Source: DATAZK01 sp963731205
Lineage (GTDB): Bacteria > Actinomycetota > Actinomycetes > Frankiales > Frankiaceae
Assembly: GCA_963731205.1 (NCBI GenBank)
Contig: CAVSUJ010000001.1
Coordinates: 372,001 to 436,000 of the forward strand
Length of the DNA: 64,000 nt
Direction: 5' to 3'
The notes beneath the pieces are model-generated. The model saw only the letters and a list, made by a program, of their open reading frames with translations. It had not been told where the DNA came from and searched no databases. Made by a program: the position numbers and the translations under genes. Below are positions 52,208 through 59,436 of the stretch, one piece after another (position 1 is the first letter of the stretch; every line of letters begins with the position of its first letter).

Positions 52208-53875
52208 ATGGACGAGCGCGAGAGGGTCCGCGAGGGGGCCGCAGAACCGATCGATCTGCCGCTGGTTCTGCTGTCGCACCGGGGTCCGGTGACGTTCGGG
52301 CGTGAGGGCGATCGCCGGACCACGAGCAAGGGCAGCGGCGGCCTGGTGACGGCGCTGCTCGGGCTCGCCGAGCACCTGTCCGACGCCGTGTGGGTCTGCG
52401 CCGCCGCCAGTGACGAGGACGCGGCGGTCTCGCGTGAGGCCGACGACGGCGACGTCGATGTCGTCACCTCGCCCGTCCCGCATCTGGCGGGCGACCGGGC
52501 TGACGGCACCCCGCAACCCGAAGCCGAGAATGGCGAATCGTTCGACCCCGAGGGCCCCGTCATCACGGTGCGCATGGTCGAGGTCGACCCGACCGCTCAT
52601 GAGCGCTTCTACACGGTCGTGTCGAACCCGATTCTCTGGTTCATCCAGCACGGCCTCTACGGGCTCACGTTCTCCCCGGTGCTGACCCAGAACGAGCGGG
52701 TCGCCTTCGACGAGGGCTACGCCGCCGTCAACAGGATCTTCGCCGATGCTGTCGCGGACGAGGTCGATGCCCGCGGCGGACGCGCCCTGGTGATGATCCA
52801 GGACTACCACTTCTACCTGGTGGCCGAGCGGGTACGCGAGCGCTGCCCCGATGCGCTCCTCAGCCACTTCATCCACATCCCGTGGCCAGGGCCTGACGCC
52901 TGGCGCATCCTGCCGCCCGACATGCGCGAACGACTGCTGCGCGGGCTGCTCGGCAGCGACGTGGTCGCATTCCACACCGCGCGCTACGCCCGCAACTTCG
53001 TCACCTGCTGCGAGGAACTGCTCGGGCTGAAGGTCGACCGTGAAGCGCTGACCATCGACGTCAACGGCCGGCAGGTGCTGGCGCGCCACTACCCGATCTC
53101 GGTCGACCCGAAGGCGCTCGATGACGTGCTCGCCACCGAAGAGGCGCAGGCTCATGCCGCCGCGCTCACCGAAGCATTCCTGACCCCGCTTCCCAATTCC
53201 TACGGGGGCGACAGTGCCGAGACGGCTGATCGGCCGCAGCGCAAGCTGATCCTGCGGGTCGACCGCACCGACCCGAGCAAGAACGTCGTGCGCGGTTTCC
53301 TGGCCTTCGGGCTGCTGCTGGACCAGCATCCTGAGCTGGTCGGAGAGGTGAGCTTCCTCGCGCTGCTGCAGCCGAGCCGCACCGACGTCGCCGAGTACGG
53401 CGACTACATCTCCACGATCGGAGCGGTGGTCGCCGAGGTCAATGCTCGTCACACCGCCTCGGGCCGGCAGCCGATCGATCTGCGACTCGTCGAAGACTTT
53501 CCGCTCGCAGTCGGGGCGTACTCCGTATGCGACGTGATCATGGTCAACGCGCTGGCGGACGGGATGAACCTGGTGGCCAAGGAAGTCGCCGTCGTCAACC
53601 AGCGCAACGGGGTGCTTGCCCTGTCGGAGAACGCCGGTGCTTTCGAGGAACTCGGCGAGTTCGCCGTCCCGCTCTACCCGTTCGACGTTCAGCAGATGGC
53701 TGACGCGCTCTACCTGGCGCTGACCATGCCCGAGGCGGATCGAGCCCGGCTTCTGCAGGGCGCGGCGGATCAGGTCCGGGGTCACGACGTCGGGGCATGG
53801 CTGCAGGCTCAGCTCAGCGATCTCGGGGTGCTCGACGGCACGTTGCACGGGCTTCCGTCAGCCGGCGAGCGGTAG
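52208..53875 (+). CDS. otsA: Trehalose-6-phosphate synthase family glycosyltransferase (GT20)
   Basis: A 555-residue GT20 enzyme that joins UDP/GDP-glucose and glucose-6-phosphate. N-terminal LVLLSHRGPVTF, then GSGGLVTALLGLAEHL, WFIQHGLYGLTFSP, VMIQDYHFYLVAERVRE, SHFIHIPWPGPDAWRILP, VVAFHTARYARNFV, and nucleotide-binding LILRVDRTDPSKNVVRGF, with DGMNLVAKEVAVVN. It is longer than E. coli OtsA (474), with an acidic insert around residues 85-125. With TreX/TreY/TreZ this gives the organism two trehalose routes. No otsB is adjacent. ATG 52208 is near the start of family similarity. Confidence 0.88.
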   Translation: MDERERVREGAAEPIDLPLVLLSHRGPVTFGREGDRRTTSKGSGGLVTALLGLAEHLSDAVWVCAAASDEDAAVSREADDGDVDVVTSPVPHLAGDRADGTPQPEAENGESFDPEGPVITVRMVEVDPTAHERFYTVVSNPILWFIQHGLYGLTFSPVLTQNERVAFDEGYAAVNRIFADAVADEVDARGGRALVMIQDYHFYLVAERVRERCPDALLSHFIHIPWPGPDAWRILPPDMRERLLRGLLGSDVVAFHTARYARNFVTCCEELLGLKVDREALTIDVNGRQVLARHYPISVDPKALDDVLATEEAQAHAAALTEAFLTPLPNSYGGDSAETADRPQRKLILRVDRTDPSKNVVRGFLAFGLLLDQHPELVGEVSFLALLQPSRTDVAEYGDYISTIGAVVAEVNARHTASGRQPIDLRLVEDFPLAVGAYSVCDVIMVNALADGMNLVAKEVAVVNQRNGVLALSENAGAFEELGEFAVPLYPFDVQQMADALYLALTMPEADRARLLQGAADQVRGHDVGAWLQAQLSDLGVLDGTLHGLPSAGER

Positions 53876-53914
53876 TCTCGTTTCCGGACTCACCGACAAT
53901 CTTGGAGGGCAACC

Positions 53915-54112
53915 GTGGCAAGCTCCGACGGCGGGCACGTCAAGGCGTCGCCGGGGGCGTGGATCTCGGTCTGGCTCATCGTGATCGCGTTCGTCCTCGG
54001 GACGTTTGCGCTGATCCTGCACTCGGTGCCGCTGTGGATTGCCACCGGAATCGTCACGATCGCGGGCATCGTCGGCGGGTTCATGTCGCGGATCATGGAT
54101 CAGGCTTACTGA
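53915..54112 (+). CDS. Small two-helix membrane protein, conserved in actinobacteria
   Basis: A 65-residue protein: short polar N-terminus (ASSDGGHVKASPG), then WISVWLIVIAFVLGTFALIL and VPLWIATGIVTIAGIVGGFM, two membrane helices, and a short tail (SRIMDQAY). TTGGAGGG lies 7 nt before the GTG. The family is widespread in actinobacteria but without known function. Its stop overlaps the 3' end of the convergent kinase gene by 7 nt. Confidence 0.78.
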   Translation: MASSDGGHVKASPGAWISVWLIVIAFVLGTFALILHSVPLWIATGIVTIAGIVGGFMSRIMDQAY

Positions 54113-55260
54113 CCCTTCCGGCGCCTGCCGAAGCGGCCCGGCTTCGCCGGTGGCGGGGGTGGCGGCGATGGCGGCGCCCATGGGAAGGGCTGCCCCGGCT
54201 GGTGGTAGCCCGGCGGCGGTGACGCGGGCGGGGGAGTCTGCGGATAGCGCGGGCTGAAGACCGGCGCCGGCTGCGGGCCTGACGGGTGCGGGGGCAGCTG
54301 GTAAGGCGGCGGCGGCGTGCTCGGCGGCGGCGTGCTCGGCTGGCGTACGGGGGTGGTTGAACCGGCATCACCGGCAGGCGCCGCCGGGGTGGCCGCCAGC
54401 GCCTGGTGGCGGAAGGCGGGGGCCTCGGGCACCCGGGCGTTGCGGTTGGGGAGCAGGTAGTCCAGCAGGTCAGGGGCGGCCGGACGGCTCCGGGGATCCT
54501 TGCGGAACGCTGCCGCGAGAATCGGGCGCAGCCGGGGCTCGATCAGCGGGTTCGACAGGTCAGGATCGTTGGCCACCACCCGGTAGAGGACGGCGGCGGG
54601 GGAGCCCTCACCGAACGGCGCCAGCCCGGTGGCGGCGTAATAGACCACCGACGCCCAGCAGAAGATGTCGGTGAGCGGCAGCACCTTCTCGCCGTTGACC
54701 TGCTCGGGCGCCATCCAGCCGGTGGTGCCGACCACCAGGCCGGTGCGGGTGAGGGAGGCGCCGTCGGCGGCCGAAGCGATCCCGAAGTCGATCAGCTTGA
54801 GACCACGCTGGGCGCACAGCACGTTGGCCGGCTTCAGGTCGCGATGCACGAGCCCCACCGAGTGGATCGACAGCAGCGCCTGAGCGAGCCCGGCAGCGAA
54901 CGCGTGCTGCCGACGGCCGTCGAGCGGGCCGTACTGCCCGACGAGGCTGGCGAGGTCAGGGCCGCGTACGTACTCACTGACCATGTACGGGGGGTCGGCC
55001 TCGGGATCGGCATCGAGTACCTCGACGACGCAGGCGCCCGACACCCGGCGGGCCGCCGTCACCTCACGGCGGAAGCGGGCGCGGAAGCCCTCGTCGTCGG
55101 CGAGCTCACCGCGTACCACCTTGACGGCGACCTGCCGCCCCGGCTCGCCGGGCGACTCGCCGAGGTACACCACTCCCATGCCACCGGCCCCCAGCCGGCC
55201 GAGCAGCCGGTAGCCGGCGACCTGGTCCGGGTCTCCCGGACGCAGCGGGGTGAGGGCCAC
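54106..55260 (-). CDS. Serine/threonine protein kinase (PknB-like catalytic domain, Pro-rich tail)
   Basis: A 384-residue Hanks-type kinase. Glycine loop GRLGAGGMGVVYLG, Lys47 in VAVKVV, catalytic HRDLKPANVL (Asp141), DFG at 158-160, and activation loop TRTGLVVGTTGWMAPEQ. Residues ~285-375 are Pro/Ser/Thr-rich, ending in a basic RFGRRRKGQ. There is no transmembrane segment, so it is soluble, unlike PknB with its PASTA domains. Possible substrate: the GarA-like protein encoded 5 kb upstream. It is convergent with the small membrane protein gene and divergent from pafB. Confidence 0.9.
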   Translation of the reverse strand: MALTPLRPGDPDQVAGYRLLGRLGAGGMGVVYLGESPGEPGRQVAVKVVRGELADDEGFRARFRREVTAARRVSGACVVEVLDADPEADPPYMVSEYVRGPDLASLVGQYGPLDGRRQHAFAAGLAQALLSIHSVGLVHRDLKPANVLCAQRGLKLIDFGIASAADGASLTRTGLVVGTTGWMAPEQVNGEKVLPLTDIFCWASVVYYAATGLAPFGEGSPAAVLYRVVANDPDLSNPLIEPRLRPILAAAFRKDPRSRPAAPDLLDYLLPNRNARVPEAPAFRHQALAATPAAPAGDAGSTTPVRQPSTPPPSTPPPPYQLPPHPSGPQPAPVFSPRYPQTPPPASPPPGYHQPGQPFPWAPPSPPPPPPAKPGRFGRRRKGQ

Positions 55261-55365
55261 GGCGCCATTCTCTCAGCACAACCCTGCGTTCCCACTACCA
55301 AAACGGTTTCCTCATGCGCGCCGGTCGGGGCCACCTGCCCGCCGGGTCGATACCGTGAGACGGCC

Positions 55366-56334
55366 ATGTCGCGCAAGAAGCTCGAACGCCAGTTGAACCT
55401 CGCCATCTGCCTGATGGCCACCACCCGTCACCTGTCGGTCGACGAGATCGCCGATCTCGTGCCCGGATACACCCGTGACGGCACTCCTGACGGCGAGACG
55501 GCGTTTCGGCGGATGTTCGAACGCGACAAGGCCGAGCTGCGCGAACTCGGGATCCCGGTCGAGACCGGCGGGGTCACCGGCTGGGACGACGAGATCGGCT
55601 ATCGCATCGAGCGCTCCGACTATGCCCTGCCTGACCTGCACCTGACGGCGGAGGAGGCGGCAGCGCTGGGCCTGGCGGCCCGCCTGTGGAGCAGCGCGGC
55701 GCTGGCCGAGCCGAGCGCGAGTGCGATGCGCAAGCTGCGCGCCGCCGGAATGGATCCGTTGCCGCCGCCGGCCGGGCTCGAGCCGCGCGTCGAAGCCACC
55801 GAGGCTGCGTTCGCACCCTGCCTCGCCGCGGTGCGCGACGGCCGGGAGCTCACGTTCGGTTACCGGCGGCCGGGCCAGTCGCAGCCTGCAGCGCGCCGGG
55901 TGCACCCCTGGGGAGTCGTCTCGTGGCGCGGACGCTGGTATCTCGTCGGCCATGACCTGGACCGGGGGGAGAGCCGGGTCTTCCGGCTGTCGCGGATGGA
56001 ATCCGACGTGCGTGCCGTAGGGCCGGCCGGTGTCGTCACGCGCCCGTCCGGTCTCGACCTGCGGGCTGCGGTCGAGGAGGCCGAGCCGGGGGAGCCCGCC
56101 TTCGAAGCGGTGGTCCGCGTGCGTCCCGGAGCCGCGCTTGCGCTGAGGCAGGGGGCGCGGCCCGGCGCCGAGCCCGACACGATCGTGCTGACCGACCGTG
56201 ACATCGGGCGGCTGGCCGATCGGGTCGTCGAGTTCGGTGCCGACGCGCAGCCCGTCGACTCAGCAGAGCTCGCGGCGGAGGTTCGCCGCCGGCTGCTGGG
56301 AGCCCTTGCCGTGCATCCGGAGGGTCGACCGTGA
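55366..56334 (+). CDS. pafB: WYL-domain transcriptional activator PafB
   Basis: A 322-residue WYL protein, with PafC the heterodimeric RecA/LexA-independent activator of the DNA-damage response in actinobacteria. N-terminal winged helix: KKLERQLNLAICLMATTRHLSVDEIADLV and AFRRMFERDKAELRELGIPVE; WYL domain with ELTFGYRRPGQ, VHPWGVVSWRGRWYLVGHDLDRGE and VFRLSRMES; C-terminal WCX region. ATG 55366 starts the family sequence; the long frame running in from 54406 is antisense to the kinase. It overlaps pafC by 4 nt. Confidence 0.93.
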   Translation: MSRKKLERQLNLAICLMATTRHLSVDEIADLVPGYTRDGTPDGETAFRRMFERDKAELRELGIPVETGGVTGWDDEIGYRIERSDYALPDLHLTAEEAAALGLAARLWSSAALAEPSASAMRKLRAAGMDPLPPPAGLEPRVEATEAAFAPCLAAVRDGRELTFGYRRPGQSQPAARRVHPWGVVSWRGRWYLVGHDLDRGESRVFRLSRMESDVRAVGPAGVVTRPSGLDLRAAVEEAEPGEPAFEAVVRVRPGAALALRQGARPGAEPDTIVLTDRDIGRLADRVVEFGADAQPVDSAELAAEVRRRLLGALAVHPEGRP

Positions 56335-57329
56335 CCGGGGCGGCCGACCGGCTGCCTCGCCTGCTCGCGCTCGTTCCCTACTTGCGTACCCACCCGGGAG
56401 CCGACCTCGCCGAGGTCGCCGGCGTGTTCGGGGTCGACGTCCGCCAGCTCAACGACGACCTGAATCTGCTCTGGGTCTGCGGGCTCCCCGGCGGTGGACC
56501 CGGCGACCTCATCGACTTCTCCTTCGAGGGAGACACGGTCAGCGTCGTCGAGGCCCAGACGCTCGACCGGCCCCTCAAGCTCACCGCTGACGAGGCGCTC
56601 GCGCTGCGCGTCGCTGCCCGGGCGCTGGCCGACGTCCCCGGCCTCGCCGAGCGCGACGCGCTCGAGAGCGCGCAGGCCAAGCTCGCATTCGCCAGCGGTG
56701 CCCTCCCGGAGTCGGCGGCCGCCGCGTCGGCGCCGCCGATGCAGGTGGCCCTCGAGCCTGAGACCGAGGCTCTGGCCACCGTGCGCCGTGCGCTGGACGA
56801 GCGTCGCCAGCTCGAGCTCAGCTATCTCGTCGCCTCACGCGATGAAGTCACCGATCGCACCGTCGACCCGATGCGCCTGGTCAGCGTCGAAGGCCGCTGG
56901 TATCTCGAGGGTTGGTGTCACCTCGCGGAGGCGGTCCGGCTGTTCCGCCTCGATCGCATGGTCGACGCGAGCCTCGGGGGCGTCGCGGCCCCGCTCCCGT
57001 CCGAAGCGGTCCCGCGCGATCTCGCCGAGGGACTCTTCCGTCCCCGCGATGACGACCTGACGGTCGTGCTCGAACTCGAACCCGCTGCTCGCTGGGTCGC
57101 CGACTACTACCCGATCGAGCAGGCCACCGAGCTCGGCCCGGCAGCCGAGGACGGATCCGCTGCCGTTGGTGCGGGCGGGTTACGGGTGGAATTGCGCACT
57201 CCCGATCCGGGCTGGGTCGTGCGTCTTGCATTGCGCTTGGGGGGCCGGGGACGCGTCGTATCGCCGCCTTCGGTGGTCACTGCGGTGCGGGAGCAGGCGC
57301 AAGCCGCCCTCGCCGCGCTGGACGGCTGA
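56331..57329 (+). CDS. pafC: WYL-domain transcriptional activator PafC
   Basis: A 332-residue partner of PafB. N-terminal RLPRLLALVPYLRTHPGADLAEVAGVFGVDVRQLNDDLNLL is the helix-turn-helix, then LSYLVASRDEVTDRTVDPMRLV and EGRWYLEGWCHLAEAVRLFRLDRM the WYL domain, and RLALRLGGRGRVVSPPSVV the WCX end. GTG start overlaps the pafB stop (GTGA). In many actinobacteria the genes for proteasome accessory factor PafA precede this pair; here a kinase and otsA do instead. A ~200-nt gap with a palindrome follows. Confidence 0.93.
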   Translation: MTGAADRLPRLLALVPYLRTHPGADLAEVAGVFGVDVRQLNDDLNLLWVCGLPGGGPGDLIDFSFEGDTVSVVEAQTLDRPLKLTADEALALRVAARALADVPGLAERDALESAQAKLAFASGALPESAAAASAPPMQVALEPETEALATVRRALDERRQLELSYLVASRDEVTDRTVDPMRLVSVEGRWYLEGWCHLAEAVRLFRLDRMVDASLGGVAAPLPSEAVPRDLAEGLFRPRDDDLTVVLELEPAARWVADYYPIEQATELGPAAEDGSAAVGAGGLRVELRTPDPGWVVRLALRLGGRGRVVSPPSVVTAVREQAQAALAALDG

Positions 57330-57444
57330 GGGACTGCTTCGCGGTCAGGCTCGCATTTCCTGCGCCGCTGCCGACAGGAGTTGAGCGGTTCACCGCATCG
57401 GACCAAATGCCATACCTGCTCAGGGCCGAATGTCGGGTCGCGTC

Positions 57445-57460
57445 TAGTCCTAACGGACTA
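57445..57460. promoter_or_regulatory. Palindrome overlapping a candidate -10 upstream of the zinc-ribbon gene
   Basis: TAGTCC-TAAC-GGACTA is a perfect 6-bp inverted repeat; its right arm runs into TATACG (57459-57464), a possible -10. No good -35 is seen at the right distance. The position, 75 nt before the zinc-ribbon gene, fits an operator. Confidence 0.3.
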
Positions 57461-57535
57461 TACGGACGAAGCGGAAATCCGCCGAAGGGAAATGTGTCGC
57501 CAACAGGCGGACGACCGAACGGAAGGGGTGGCGTA

Positions 57536-57868
57536 GTGACCACGATCAAGGCGTCGTGCCCTTCGTGTGGCGAGGTGGAGATGACCTCGAAGGACGTCTC
57601 GCTGATGGTCTGCAGCCACCCGCCGCTGTCGTACTACGCGTTCTCCTGCCCCTCGTGCCGGGAAGAGATCCGCAAGCCGGCCGATGACCACGTCATCTCG
57701 CTGCTGATGTCCGGCGGCGTTCGCGCCCAGGTCTGGGAGCTTCCGGCCGAGGCCCTCGAGCCCAAGGTCGGACCCGTCCTCGATTACGACGACCTGCTCG
57801 ACTTCGCCCTCCAGCTGGCCGACGACGACCTGCTCGCCGCGCGCATCGGCGGCCAGATCACCCGCTAA
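57536..57868 (+). CDS. Small zinc-ribbon protein of unknown function
   Basis: A 110-residue protein with an N-terminal zinc ribbon: KASCPSCGEVEM and FSCPSCREEI give two CPSC knuckles (residues ~8-11 and ~40-43), followed by a helical, acidic C-terminus (LDYDDLLDFALQLADDDLLAARIGG). No recognised family. The GTG is preceded by GGAAGGGG; a longer frame from 57407 lacks family-like sequence. It opens the run leading to tatA, tatC and helY, and is probably co-transcribed with them. Confidence 0.72.
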   Translation: MTTIKASCPSCGEVEMTSKDVSLMVCSHPPLSYYAFSCPSCREEIRKPADDHVISLLMSGGVRAQVWELPAEALEPKVGPVLDYDDLLDFALQLADDDLLAARIGGQITR

Positions 57869-57877
57869 CCTGAGCGC

Positions 57878-58078
57878 GTGTGGCTTGCCGTCTCGCTCTC
57901 CGTGGCCGGGCTCGGGCTCGTCCTGCTGATCATTGCCGCACTGTCCACCTGGCGAAGGTTCGGGAAGATGAAGCGGGCCGGCGGACGCTTCGGCCGTCGG
58001 GTCGGATCTCTCTCCGAAGCCGCAGCGCTCCTTGCAGAAGGCTTGGCAAAGCCTGAGCATTTGGGCGCGGATGACTGA
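57878..58078 (+). CDS. Small single-pass membrane protein of unknown function
   Basis: A 66-residue protein with an N-terminal membrane helix (WLAVSLSVAGLGLVLLIIAALSTW) and a basic, then acidic, cytoplasmic tail (RRFGKMKRAGGRFGRRVG; LLAEGLAKPEHL). It starts 9 nt after the zinc-ribbon gene and precedes tatA, so it may act with the Tat system, but similarity to TatA is not evident. Not recognised. Confidence 0.6.
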   Translation: MWLAVSLSVAGLGLVLLIIAALSTWRRFGKMKRAGGRFGRRVGSLSEAAALLAEGLAKPEHLGADD

Positions 58079-58158
58079 GCGCAGCAGCCTTGCCGCGTAC
58101 CATCGAGAGCAGAAGGCCCAGCTGGCCAGCAAGCCTTACTTAGCAGGAGGTCACTGAC

Positions 58159-58455
58159 ATGGGTGAGCTTCGCCCCTGGCACATCATTGTTCTGGTTGTC
58201 GTGGTCTTCGTGCTCTTCGGCTACAAGAAGCTGCCAGACGCCACCCGCTCCCTCGGCCGTTCGCTGCGCATCCTGAAGACCGAGGTCAAGAGCCTGCACG
58301 ACGACGAGCCCGAGGTCGCCGCCGAGCACCCGCCGGTCGCGCCCCGCGCGGTCGAGGCCCCCCGCGCGGCCGTACCCGACGCCAGCTCACCCACGGTGCC
58401 GCCCGTTCCGGCCGGCATCCCCACCACCCCGACGTCTGACGCAGACCACCGCTGA
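58159..58455 (+). CDS. tatA: Sec-independent protein translocase protein TatA
   Basis: A 98-residue TatA/E-type protein: short N-terminus MGELRPWH, membrane helix IIVLVVVVFVLFG, hinge YKKLPDATRSLGRSLRILKTEVKSL forming the amphipathic helix, and a Pro/Ala-rich tail. TatA oligomers form the channel for folded twin-arginine substrates. AGGAGG lies 7-8 nt before the ATG. tatC follows directly. A TatB was not found in the window. The locus' GH26-like lipoprotein with its RR-type signal may be a substrate. Confidence 0.92.
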   Translation: MGELRPWHIIVLVVVVFVLFGYKKLPDATRSLGRSLRILKTEVKSLHDDEPEVAAEHPPVAPRAVEAPRAAVPDASSPTVPPVPAGIPTTPTSDADHR

Positions 58456-58523
58456 GCAAGCTCGACTCCCGGCTCAAGGCAGCCGGTACCTCGACGAAAC
58501 GGATCGGCCGCAGGCTGTTCGGC

Positions 58524-59432
58524 GTGACCCGGCGGGCTCGTACCGTCGAGGACAGCCGGATGACGCTCGTCGAGCACATCAAAGAGCTGCGCCGCCGCCT
58601 GTTCATCGCACTGCTGGGGATCATGATCGTCACGATCGTGATCGCGATCTGGGCGTACCACCCGATCTTCAACTTCCTGCGCCACCCCTATTGCGAGCTC
58701 CCGCCGGTCCGCCGGGCAGGTGGCAAGAACTGCGACCTGATCTTCACGCACCCGACTGACGCGTTCTTCGTCCGGCTGCGGGTCTCCCTGATCACGGGCG
58801 TGCTGTTCTCGGCGCCGATCTGGCTGTACGAGCTCTGGGCCTTCATCACTCCCGGCCTGCATCGCAACGAGCGGCGCTGGACCCTCGCCTTCCTGGCCTC
58901 GGCCACGCTGCTGTTCGCCGCCGGGGCCACGATGGCGTATCTCTTCCTGCGGACGGCACTGAACTTCCTGCTCGGCTTCGGTGGCAGCGGTATCAAATCG
59001 TTGTTGACGGTCACCGATTACCTGAGCTTCGTCACGCATCTCCTGATCGTCTTCGGCGCGTCGTTCCTGTTCCCGCTGGTGATCATCCTGCTCAACCTGG
59101 CCGGGATCCTCTCGGCGAAGCGGCTCGCGAAATACCGGCGGATCGAGATCTTCCTGGTCTTCGTTTTCGCCGGCTTCGTCACCCCCTCCGGCGATCCGTT
59201 CACCATGCCCGCGCTGGCCGTGGTCCTGTGCCTGTTCTATGAGGCCGCAATCCTGTTCGCGAAGTGGAACGATCGTCGCCGCGCCCGCCGCGACGAGATG
59301 TCGGAGTTCGCCGATCTGGAGGACACCGAAGCCTCGCCGGCGCCGGTGGCCACGCCGATCGAGATGCCCCGCCCGGTCGAGCCGCCGCGCGCTTCGGTCG
59401 GTGCCGGGTATGGCGAGGACGACATAACCTGA
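58524..59432 (+). CDS. tatC: Sec-independent protein translocase protein TatC
   Basis: A 302-residue TatC with six membrane helices, the receptor for twin-arginine signal peptides. SRMTLVEHIKELRRRLFIAL is the conserved N-terminal entry, THPTDAFFVRLRVSLITGVLFSAPIWLYELWAF with the FxxE-type region, and PGLHRNERRW and FAGFVTPSGDPFTM are family hallmarks. GTG 58524 is taken as start; ATG 58560 (MTLVEHIKEL) is equally possible and would shorten it by 12 residues. The C-terminal ~50 residues are an acidic/Pro-rich cytoplasmic extension. It is followed 4 nt later by helY. Confidence 0.93.
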   Translation: MTRRARTVEDSRMTLVEHIKELRRRLFIALLGIMIVTIVIAIWAYHPIFNFLRHPYCELPPVRRAGGKNCDLIFTHPTDAFFVRLRVSLITGVLFSAPIWLYELWAFITPGLHRNERRWTLAFLASATLLFAAGATMAYLFLRTALNFLLGFGGSGIKSLLTVTDYLSFVTHLLIVFGASFLFPLVIILLNLAGILSAKRLAKYRRIEIFLVFVFAGFVTPSGDPFTMPALAVVLCLFYEAAILFAKWNDRRRARRDEMSEFADLEDTEASPAPVATPIEMPRPVEPPRASVGAGYGEDDIT

Positions 59433-59436
59433 GGTA

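Noticed and set aside
54406..56334. A 642-codon plus-strand open frame extending far upstream of pafB
   Set aside because: Its first ~320 codons are antisense to the Ser/Thr kinase gene, which has full kinase motifs; PafB similarity begins only at 55366.
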